From assembly GCA_033002965.1 (NCBI GenBank), contig JAURVB010013325.1:41973-105972 (forward strand): 64,000 bases of DNA. The letters are read 5' to 3'. A program made the position numbers and the translations under genes. Below are positions 1 through 10,099 of this stretch, in pieces (within the stretch, counting starts at the first letter, position 1; every line of letters starts with the position of its first letter). The notes under the pieces were generated by a model. That model searched no databases and was not told where the DNA came from. It saw only the letters and a program-made list of their open reading frames with translations. Source of the DNA: Piper betle (lineage: Eukaryota > Streptophyta > Magnoliopsida > Piperales > Piperaceae).

Positions 1-301
1 AGTTCGATACTTTAAATAAAGAATAGGATTTTTTACCATATATATCAAAATAAATAAAGTTATGCATGGTTAAATTATCTTTTTATGCATAATTATGTCA
101 AACTTGAGATATTTTAATTAAAAATTAAATTTTAGAATAAATTATATAAAAAATAGCATTAATATATACGAATTAAGTTAGTTCAAACCCGACTCAAACT
201 CGCTTGACTCAAATGCTTTTTAACTCGACTCGAACTTGAAATTAAACAAGTCGAGCTTGAGTCGAGCAAAACTCGACTCGACTCGCCTGATGAGCACCCC
301 T
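1..301. mobile_element. 3' end of a truncated hAT-like element
   Basis: The stretch from about 180 to 301 is packed with short CGACTC/GAGTCG words in both orientations. It ends in TGATGAGCACCCCTAG, which has the look of a plant hAT terminal inverted repeat (reverse complement CTAGGGGTGCTCATCA). The other end would lie left of the window, so neither the length nor the target duplication can be checked. It sits in what should be an intron of the minus-strand BRCT gene. The family call is an inference from the terminus and the subterminal repeats. Confidence 0.45.
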
Positions 302-464
302 AGTCCTGTGCATTAAGGCTCATCCACACATCGGGTTAGGGCATATATAAACCAATTAACACTTCAAACCCTAAATAGACGCATAATTCTGCCCAAAGTC
401 ACTCCCAACATTTCACTTCCAAATCCAACAGAATCAGCCTTCACTAAATCCCATCGATGACATA

Positions 465-495
<31 letters not shown>
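465..495. repeat. (AAT)n microsatellite
   Basis: About ten uninterrupted AAT triplets, followed by degenerate AAT/AAC units to about 525. It lies in the presumed second intron of the BRCT gene. No gene is seen in 302-766 apart from that intron. Confidence 0.85.
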
Positions 496-766
496 GTAAT
501 GGCAATAACAATAACAATAACAATGACATTATCACTGATAACAAACAGTTTCTTCTACATAATTTTTTTTAAAAAAAGTGACAACCTTTAAATTTTACAC
601 TATGGGCTCGACTATATCCTCTAAATGATAAAAAAAATGAGAAAAAAAACAAAAAAGTAGCTTCAAAATTCATCAATTACTCCTTAAAATACAACAACAA
701 ATACCTCAATCACACATTATTAATTAAAGGGGGAAAAACAAGAGTACGAATAACAGCAGAACATAC

Positions 767-1106
767 CAACCATATTACAGCCCTTCGCTTTGAGATCCTC
801 AAACTTCTCCTGAAGAAAATCAGAAACACAAACGAACCAAAACCATAAATTGAGCCTAATTCAATAGCTGGGAAAATAAAAAAAAGGATGTAAAAATAGG
901 CAAAAAGGCGGGGCGAGGGATACATGGTTAGGGGACGAGATGACGTGGAGGTCGTCGGGGCCGGACCGGGAGTGGTCGCAGCAGAGGAAGACGTTGGCGG
1001 AGTTGAGGCGGAGGGCGTCGTGGACGGAGTCGAAGATCTCCGGCGGGACGAGGGAGCGGGAGAGGAAGACGTTAGTGCCGGCGAACAACCGCGTCGACGC
1101 CGCCAT
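767..1106 (-). CDS. BRCT-domain protein, first two exons (partial)
   Basis: Exon 1 is 924-1106 (61 codons, ATG at 1106) and exon 2 is 767-809. They are joined by an intron with GT at 923-922 and AG at 811-810. The spliced peptide reads through cleanly: it begins MAASTRLFAGTNVFLSRSLV, continues through FLCCDHSRSGPDDLHVISS, and runs into EKFEDLKAKGCNMVG. This is the start of the first BRCT repeat of the plant TopBP1-like or At4g02110-type BRCT proteins, which act in DNA-damage signalling and repair in the nucleus. Exon 2 ends in phase 1 at a GTATGT donor. The rest of the gene, with further BRCT repeats, must lie left of the window, so exons 1 and 2 are all that is visible. Seen: open frame, splice sites, BRCT-like residues. 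Family assignment is from recall of related plant proteins. Confidence 0.7.
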
Positions 1107-1614
1107 TTCCGATCAGCCCCAACGTCAGAACACCACACTCCCCTTCCCTGTTCCCTCCCTTCGGCGTTTGGTTTTCTTTTGGAAAATGTCCTAATTTATA
1201 AACATATCATAAATAGGCACATTTTAAAAAAAATTTAAAAAATTTATTTAAATTTATAAATTATATTATAAATAATCATTTTTAATGACCAAATGCCACT
1301 ATTTTTAAATAATGATAAAAATACATATAAAATTTATTTTTACTAATATCAAAATATATAATAGATAAAACTTATAATTTTTTACTAATTTTATCTATAA
1401 ATATAAAAAATATATAACTGAAAATATTAAGTAAAATATAAAACTATATTATTTATGAGATAAAAAAAATAAAAAATATTTTTATTGAATTTTTGACAAT
1501 TATAAAGAAAATTAAAATTTAGGCCATCCAAAACAAAATTTTATACTTTTAGATATTCAAATTTTTAATTTGAATTTTTCACATTTTATTAAAAATTAAA
1601 ATGTTTGTTTTATC
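1107..1614. other. AT-rich 5' flank of the BRCT gene
   Basis: A short GC-rich pyrimidine/purine tract (1130-1180) just upstream of the BRCT start probably belongs to its 5' UTR or promoter. The remainder is AT-rich with no ORF of note. Confidence 0.4.
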
Positions 1615-4467
1615 TGTAACACCTCGTTTCGGCTCACCCGTGAACCGACCTGAGAATGTCACCAGTGACCGAATCGTTCGCTAATCTACTGGGATCGGTT
1701 AAGCCGACCCGGATCTACCCTCGGTGTCTCAAGATGGAGATGCAAACATGAAATGCATGGATGGGATGCGTGGGTTCTAACGTAGTCCTACATGCATGCT
1801 ATGATGTACAAGCAAAATAAAACCATACAACGGCAAAAAAATTTTAATTAGAAATTATCCACAACAAGGGTATATAAATATTTTATAAAAATACGATAAA
1901 ACATGATAATCTACCGTAGCATTCATCATTATCTCTTTCGTTTCAATTGAACCGAGCCTGAACTCCAAACTCACTACTCATTCACATTTATTCATTCATT
2001 TCATATCAAGCAATTTATCTAAACAAACACATCAAAATTATCATTCACATAGCAATAACACACCGTCATTATAGATTACACATGGCAGGTACATGTGTGC
2101 GCGGTTCCGTGTTGCTCCTTCGCAGTCCCGACAGCTTTTATCCCTCACATTTCTCACCTACATATATATAGAAAAACCGTCAGTAACGAGTGTTACCGGC
2201 CCGGAAAATAACTAATATCAATTTGGCACAGGAGAGCAAACTCTCATGTTAAATGAAAACCATATACTTCCTCAAGGACTCTCATCAGGGCACATACAGG
2301 AGCTGTCGCCCTCGGGTCGACAACGTCCCCCTATCTTTCACATTCTCATGCCTCGGCCATTTCTCTATCGCTTCTCGCATCAAATCTCATTCCTTTCCGC
2401 CCTCTGCACCTTCCATATTACTCCTGGCCTTGAGCACGAAGGCCGAGTACTCTCAGGCAGTCGCCTTCAGTACCCTTTGAAACCACAAATCTAGACATGC
2501 ACTGCAATGCAGTACCCGTGAACCTCCACACTTCTCCGGGTTTGAGGAACTCAAAGGTGGAGTTGTCAGGATCCCTCGGGAATGAAACGGCCCGCACACC
2601 ATTCCAGAGCCCACTATCGACACACACGTGCCCGCTCGCGTAGCACGGTAGTCAGATTTCCCTCATTCAATCTCTCACTGAAAACGTGAAAACTATACAT
2701 GTATATAGGTCTGGGTTGGGATTTATACAATAGGCCCGAAGGCAACGTGAGCTAGATCTGAAGTTCGAAAACAAACTCGAGGGATTTCATCCTCGAGGGT
2801 TATTAATCCAGAAAATTATTGGCTAAATGGCCCGAGTTAAGTGGGATCCGATAAAACGCCACTTAACATGTCGTGCATGTAATAAATCAAATACACAATA
2901 GAATAGCGTAAAATAGAGAACGAGTCCTAAACGAACCTGGTAGAAGCTCCAAACGGGTCCACGCGCCTAGGTGGCGAGCTCCTACACCGTACCTACACAA
3001 TCAAGCTAAAAACTAACGTCTGCATGATGAATCACACATCCTATAGCACGCACACACAATCAACACAATCACGCATCAATCATCACACATCGACCTATAT
3101 CAATTCTAGCAAGTCTACTTAGGATAGTTTGCATTAGATCATGATCATTGCCTAGTTACCCTAATTAGTTTCTTAGCCTCCATTTTTAACACTACTCAAT
3201 CAAAGAAATTTCATATTTTATCCTTAATCAAATCTACATTTATATATATTATTATAACACACAATTCACCAATCCTAGAATGCAATTCTAATAATCAATA
3301 CTTTCAAATAATTAAGTTAAAATAAATTATACCTTGTGTCGTCGAAAATTGGCGACGGCTAGGGTTTCCGTTTCGTGGCTCGAAACTCGAATTCGGCACC
3401 TAGCGGTGTCCGAAGTCCGATCAGATTGGACCGGGTGCGTTTGGCGGATGATCCGAGCGAATTTCCCACAAATCCAATTTTTCGGCGGTTCTTACGGTTT
3501 TCCGGCCAGTGTGAGCAGTTTTCCGGCGGATTCCGGCGGTTTTCTGGCAATGATTCGGGATGGGGCAATCAGGGGTCCTATCGGCACCAGCTGGACGAGC
3601 TTGGTCCGATGGTGGTGTCAAACAATGTAGTCGGGGCGGCGATGGCCGTCGACGGCGGTGCGAAAATGGGTGACGGTGGCGGCGTGCTCCGATCGGGGCT
3701 ACGGCCTGCATCGACGGCAGTCAGAATGATGGGGGAAATGTTGGCGACGGCGAGGGGGTGGTCGTCGAGGTCACAACAGTGACGGCGCGGCCCGGACGCC
3801 GACGAAATCAGGCTCTGAGTGGCAACGACCAAGGCGGCTTCACGGCATCGCGACGGCGCGCCAGCAGGCGATCGGTGGCCTGGGTCGGTCAGGGCGGCAC
3901 AACGACAGCACGACATGGCAGAGTGGCGTCGATCGGCGGCAGGGTGGCGTCGTCGGCGGCGCACAACGACGAGGGTTTGGGTGAAGAAGGGTTAGGAGGG
4001 AGAAAATACCCTCAATGGCAGTTTCGTAATTAAGTATTGACTCGATTCCTACTCGAGTCAAAATAATAACTAGTTCGTAATAAATTCTAAAAAAATCCAT
4101 AAAAATATGAAAAAATTCCATAAAATAAAACAAACACAACAACATCTAAATGGCATGCTCTATAACTAATAACCCACCCGAATATAATCCAATGCGTCCT
4201 AACGCGTTATTCGGCCTAAAACTATTTCTTCGATCAAACATATAAAACGAAAAAATACTGCATACTTTCATATATTCTGATAACTCATTTCTCACCATCT
4301 TCTCGACGTTATCATCATATATTCAGGTACACGTGACTCTCATCGCTCATAACTAACGGCGGGCCTCAGCTCAGCACGCGGTTCATGAAACTGACTCGAC
4401 TCAAACCAACGGTCGAACCGACTGGTTTGGTAACGTAAAACCCCTGACTCGAGTCACGGGTTTTACA
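1615..4467. mobile_element. Solo LTR (2.85 kb) with perfect 5-bp TSD
   Basis: The element begins TGTAACACCTCG and ends CACGGGTTTTACA, so it has TG...CA ends with a short inverted terminal match. It is flanked on both sides by the pentanucleotide TTATC (1610-1614 and 4468-4472), the 5-bp duplication expected of LTR retrotransposon integrase. No gag/pol coding sequence and no second LTR are present, so it is best read as a solo LTR left by LTR-LTR recombination. Long LTRs starting TGTAACACC are typical of Tekay/Del-type Ty3-gypsy chromoviruses; that subfamily call is inference. The interior holds a GC-rich block (3340-4030) with fortuitous open frames on both strands. The element aligns with a second, more decayed copy at 21152-24246, for example around 2730-2940 against 21975-22165. 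Confidence 0.75.
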
Positions 4468-4472
4468 TTATC

Positions 4473-6284
4473 CATTATATTTTTATTTTGAATATTTTAA
4501 AAAATGAAATATCATTTATCATATAAAATACAAAAAAATATGTTTAAGAAAATTTAAGATTAGATTGAGGGTGTTTATGTTAATAAAATGAATAATGTGA
4601 ATAAAATATTTTTAAAATATATAAATTGGCTATATGTAAAATAAAAAATTGAGATTTAATTATATGAGATATAAATTTTACATATTGGTTATTCATAATA
4701 TAAAATATTAAAATTTTATTATTTATGATATTTTTCTTTCTTGCCCGCCAAAAATATTTATGATTTACGAAATTACTTTACTTTTTTTTCTTCTTTTCCA
4801 AGTTGTGATCGTTTTTATTGAGTCCATTATTTGGTATGTTAAAAAAAATAAAATTCTAAAATAAAAGTAAGTTGGTTAGAAATTAGAATACTTCTTTCTA
4901 AAATACGGTGTTTTCCATTTAACTTTTACATTTACAATTTTTTATATTTTTTTCACGAAAAATATCATAAATATTGAAGTTGTATAAATTATTTTTTTCA
5001 GAAGCGGAAAAGCGACTGTCACTGTTTAAATACTAATTGGTTAATATCAAAAAATATAATTTTACAAGAGATTTATCTTGTGGTGTGGGACCATGTAGTT
5101 GGATTAACCCTCGAATAGTTGGCTTTTTATTTTATTTATATTTACATTTTTAGCATCTATCATTTCATCGTTAAATCAATTTTAAAAATAAAATAACAAA
5201 ATTATATTGCTCAATAGCTTATTGACTGAAAAGGAAAAAATAGAGAAAAACTTAATCGACTTTAAAATTGTGGAGCTTTAACATTTTTTCATATTTTTTA
5301 CTGTTTATTTGGTTTGCATAAAATTATTGTAAAAGACATTAAATTATCAAATTTATTAAATAATTGTATATTATATATATAGAGTAATATTAAATAAATT
5401 ATTTTATGCCTACATTAATTATGATTACATGTAAGTTAGAACATAAAATAATTATAATTACTTTTAAGTAAGTTGCTCATATAATCTTTTGTGTAATTAA
5501 ATTTTCTTTTTTATCTAAAAATATAAGAAATGGAAGAAAAAAATTGTATACGGCAGAACACATGGATAATTGTGATTAATTTTAAAAATATATTATATGT
5601 ATACTATTTTTAATAAGATTACAAATTATAGAAAAATTAGTATAAGTAACATTTGATATTTTTGGGTTAGCTACATATAATGTAAGCCTTTATATTACAA
5701 AAACCGTTAAACGAAGACGACAATTTTGTTCAAATTATAAAAAATTACAACTAGTCGATTTAAACGGATAACTAAATTTTCGTGTCGTATATATTCTCAT
5801 GTAAGCTCATGCTCAAAGTGTTGAAAACCGTAGCTAACTTACTTCAACTCGACTCTCAATCAAACCCAGACAAATTTCATGGTTCATATTCAACTCAAGG
5901 GTCCACTCAATACACAAAAGCTCAACTCCTGATCATCGATGCATGGGGAAGAAAAGTTTTTATTTACCGATTAATAGATTAAATTATTAAATTAAACTAT
6001 ATACGAGGGCCCCAAGCATCAAAGGGGGCCCGTGAAGACGATGATTTGCAGACCCGCCCTTTTCCAACTCCAACGTGCGCTCCTCAAGTTCACGGTCCGA
6101 CACTTTTCGCCCACTCTTTAACCTTTTTAAAATCATTTGATTCCTTACGTGTCAATGAACTCACGCCAACAAAATAAAGGCGAACGTGTAAGAAAACCAA
6201 TAAAAAAAGACTGAAAAATAGTAAATTCTCACTTCTAATTTCTAAATGAATAAAATAGCCATTCCCTTGCGTCGAGATTGAGCA
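4473..6284. other. AT-rich intergenic spacer
   Basis: Strongly AT-rich with poly-A/T tracts. Open frames here are short and have no recognisable protein content. No RNA gene or element boundary was recognised. Confidence 0.6.
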
Positions 6285-6292
6285 CTTTGGAA

Positions 6293-7521
6293 TAGGGGTG
6301 GGCGTTGACATTCGAATTTATCCGTCCGTCCGACGTTCGAAGCATATCCGACCAAATTTGATCGACCGAATTAAAATAAACCAAGCATGGACATTTTTTT
6401 ATCACGATCAACCGAGTGTTCGATATTTTATATCAATAATATAATGTCTTCAATATTTGTAAGACTAATATTATAGTTTATGAAAATTTTAAAATATAAA
6501 TATATAGTAAAATTAATTAAGTTTATATCAATAATATAATATCGGTCATGTGTATGAGTTATGAGAGTCATCTATACCCAAGTATATAATGATAATTTAA
6601 TGAACACAATAGAAAAAAATGAGTTATTAGAATATATAAAAGTATACCAGTTATTTATTTTATATATATAGTGGATCGTAAAATTAATTTTAGGTTGTTT
6701 ACCGCATTAGGACTCGTTACAGGGAATTTGGGTGGGTTGTTAGTTATAAAGCATGTCGTTATGATGTTGTAGTGTTTCTTTTATTTTATGAATTTTTTTC
6801 TATTTTATGGAATTTTTAAGGATTTATTTCGAGTTAGTTACTATTATTGACTCAAGCGAAGTCGATCAGTTGAGTCAAGTTTTATTTACAATATTACCAT
6901 CGATCAAACCCCCCAACTCTTTTCTCTTCCCCATCCAAACCCTTGCCGCACTGCCCCCTTTTCGTCGCGGCCGACATCGCCCTACCGCCGATTAGCGCCA
7001 CCACGGTGTTACCGTGATGCCCTGAGTGCCCCGGCAGTCGTTCGGCCTCCACGACACTACGCCTAGCGACGTGCTCACGGCGTCGATTCTGCCACCGGCG
7101 ACCGTTGTCGTGGCCGCCAGTCACCGCTTTGACGTTGCCGACCCTTCCACAGCTTTCCCCAACAAGAGCGGAGCTCATCGCCGCCCAGGCCGGCCAAATA
7201 AGTCACACACCATCGACCCGCCACCTCCGCCAAGCACGTCGACGTCGTAGATGCGTCAGGCTTGCCGAGCCGATTCCAACGCTTCCAACGGAGGTTGTTG
7301 GCAGCGCAAAATGCGGCTACGGAGGGCAGGCGGCGGTGGAGGCAACCGTGGCATAGGGATTTTTTGAAAAATATGGTAATTTCGGAATGTCTGTATATAT
7401 AGCTCTGGCCCGACGGACAATTTGACATCCGAAGTCGGTCAGACAAGTTTTGTCCAACAAAATTTCAGACGGATGCAGACAATAATTCGTCCAATGTCTG
7501 TTCGACCGATGCCCACCCCTA
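6293..7521. mobile_element. Non-autonomous hAT element
   Basis: Perfect 11-bp terminal inverted repeats, TAGGGGTGGGC at 6293-6303 and GCCCACCCCTA at 7511-7521. They are flanked by an 8-bp target duplication with one mismatch (CTTTGGAA 6285-6292, CTTTGGAG 7522-7529). The TIR and 8-bp duplication are diagnostic of hAT elements. The subterminal regions are rich in CCGAC/GTCGG words, possible transposase-binding sites. No transposase is encoded. Bases about 6690-7360 resemble the reverse complement of part of the solo LTR at 1615-4467: an AT-rich block and then a GC-rich block in the same order, including the GGGTGGGTTGTTAGTTATA motif. So the hAT element carries a fragment of that LTR family. Confidence 0.8.
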
Positions 7522-7529
7522 CTTTGGAG

Positions 7530-9781
7530 CATCTTTCATACTTGTAATTTTTATGACTGTGTAAGAATTCAACTATATATAATGAAATATTGAAGATATA
7601 ATACTTAGTACCTTAAGAAGGCAGATAGAGTTTGGGGAGTTTTAATAACTTTAATAATCTCAATATAAAATTTTAAATATTACCAAACAAAAAGCCGGAA
7701 ATAACACAAACAATATCCTTAGCCAATCTGAAGTTTCATTTTATTTTTTAAAATTTATAACCACTTTGCACTGTTTCAAATTTCACGGAACCTGGTAGTA
7801 GAGGGCTTATTTTTCAGCCCTGGGAAAAAAATAGCTTATTTTTCTACCTAAAGGAGGCTCATATTGCCCCCACTTATTAATTTTTTACATAAGTTGATTT
7901 TATTGGTTAATATATTTTTATCTGCGTTAGATGTGATTTTCTTTTATTGAAAAAAATGACGGTCAAAAAAGAGGGATCGAAGATAAGCTGTTTGATTCTA
8001 AAAAGTGATTAAAAAATTGTAGGCAAATTAAATAGTTGACTGAAGACACTTGTAAATGAAAAAATAATAAATATTTTCTAATGTCACAACCAAAACTATA
8101 GTTTGAAAAACCTTTTCCCCATAGCATATTTATAAAACTTTGCAAATTTTAATGCTAGCGTTTGATATATGACTACTAACCAAATTTCCGCTTCAAAACT
8201 CACTTAAACTATAGAAATAAATCAATTTACAAAATTTCAGCTTCTACTTTTAGAACTCTATTTAAATATATAACTCTACTTTGATTTTTACAGGGAAAAC
8301 TCTATATATTATTTTTCTTATTAATTCTCAATTTGCAATTGTGAAAATTTTAAATTTTTTGGAATTTTCATTGTCATTCATATTTATAATTATCAAATTA
8401 TATATTTTTTATTTTTATTTTCTCTAAATTCATTCTTTAGTTACAAAATTACACTATTAAATACTAAAAATGTAATTTTACTTAGGAATTTATTCACTTA
8501 TATTTAAAAAATTAAATACTAAAAACTACAATTTCCATAAATCGAGAAGCAGGTAACGCGCTAATACTTAACAATGAAGTTGAGAGTTTTCTACAACGTA
8601 ATTAATGTTGCACCCAAATTGTCATGAAATGTTACATACATATATATATATATATGTATATATGTTCTTTAAAATTTTACTTAGTACATGTATCTATTTA
8701 CACATACCATACGTTTCACGATATATATGACTCCTTAAATAATTTTTAAAAATATATTTTTTGTTTAGAACCGGTAATATTAATTTGTTATTCGCAATTT
8801 TTTTATTCTTTTATTATTAAAAAAAGTAAAACATTTAAAATAAAATTTTATTTTGAATATAACAATATTTAAACATGTAAAAATTTTAAATTAATAAATT
8901 AATAAAATTTCAATAATTAATAAATAGTAACATATATATAAATTAAGAAATATAATTGATAAAATCAAAATAATACAAATCACAAATACTTTTCTTGTAT
9001 AGCTTTATATACACGAGATATAACTTATATAAATTTTATTAATTATATTTTTTATTTGGATCACTTTAGTGGGCCTCACTATTTTAAATTTACAAAAGTA
9101 AATGTAAAATTTAAAAATATACGTATTTAAAAATATGAATGTAAAAAAATAATTTTTTTAACTTGTTATTTATGCACTTTATTTTCATACATGTAAACTT
9201 TATTATTTAAAATCTATTAAAAAAATTTAAATTAAACGTGTAAGCAAGACCTTAATTTTTTATTTATTATAATACAATGTTAATATTACTTAAATTTAAT
9301 AACTATATTTTATCGCAATAAGAATCAAGTATAACAAATAATTATCTAATAAAATTTTAATCAAAGTATTATTTTTAAAATCTATTTAAATTTAGGAGAA
9401 AAAATTAAAGTCAATGAAGTTTAGTAAAATATAAGACTTACAAATATTAAAATTTACCCGTCGCCGGACAAAAAAGAAACCTCAAATAAAAAAAGGAATA
9501 AAAGAAAATAAAAAGGCGTGTTTTTATGAAAGGCGAGGGTTAAGTATACCGATCTCCCGGTTGGTCGTCCTCAGAACCTTCTTCCTCCTCCCCGTCCTCC
9601 TCTTTTGTCGGAGCTCTTCCATCATCGTCCCTCACCCCATCTCTAGGGTTTCCCCTTCCACCACCAATTTTCTTTCCCTTCCACGTCTTATTCTTCATTG
9701 TTTTCGTCTTCCCCCCCCCGACCGACTTTTTTTTTGTTTTTTCTGTATTTTTTGGGTATTTTTTTTTATTGGGATTGTGCA
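7530..9781. other. AT-rich spacer upstream of the SET-domain gene
   Basis: Very AT-rich, with an AT dinucleotide run near 8640-8665 and no supported ORF. From about 9530 the sequence becomes CT-rich on the plus strand, consistent with the 5' UTR of the following gene. Minus-strand open frames at 9540-10267 are shadows of this CT-rich leader and of exon 1. Confidence 0.5.
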
Positions 9782-9804
9782 ATGCTCGGATTAGGTTTTT
9801 GAAG

Positions 9805-9926
9805 ATGAGCTCCGGCGTGGAGGTCGAAGACGGCCGCGCTGTGGTCGTCTTTTCGCCGCCTCCGCCGCTGGGCGAGGAGCGTTTTCCGGTGCCGGCGGTT
9901 GAGGGGCGAGCTTGCGGAGGCTGTTG
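9805..9926 (+). other. Upstream ATG frame, possible true N-terminus of the SET gene
   Basis: ATG at 9805 opens 40 codons beginning MSSGVEVEDGRAVVVF and rich in prolines and acidic residues, then hits TGA at 9925. The long exon-1 frame (+1 relative to this) is already open across the end of this segment, with ELAEAVDGGE from about 9905. A single indel near 9895-9920 would fuse the two. Alternatives are a genuine uORF, or a splice not recognised here. Confidence 0.35.
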
Positions 9927-10099
9927 ATGGCGGCGAACGAGGTCCCGGTTGCGAGGTAACGGAACGGTTTGTGTTGGTACATTGCGATTCGGCCTGCATT
10001 TGCGAGAACGGTGCTGTTGGTGGCCTCGGCGATGGGGTTGGTGAGGTTTCTTTGCGTAGCGGCGATGGTGGAAGCGAACCTGACACCGGGGGCTTGGTA

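Noticed and set aside
3334..4145. Several overlapping open frames of 90-135 codons on both strands
   Set aside because: They lie in the GC-rich core of a solo LTR, are open in many frames at once, have low-complexity Arg/Pro/Ser composition and match no family.
6894..7446. Open frames on both strands inside the hAT element
   Set aside because: Same GC-rich LTR-derived composition; no transposase motif and no splice-linked partners.
9899..9901. TTG as the start codon of the 1020-codon exon-1 frame
   Set aside because: Non-AUG starts are rare in plant nuclear genes; it is mentioned only as one explanation of the 5' frame break.
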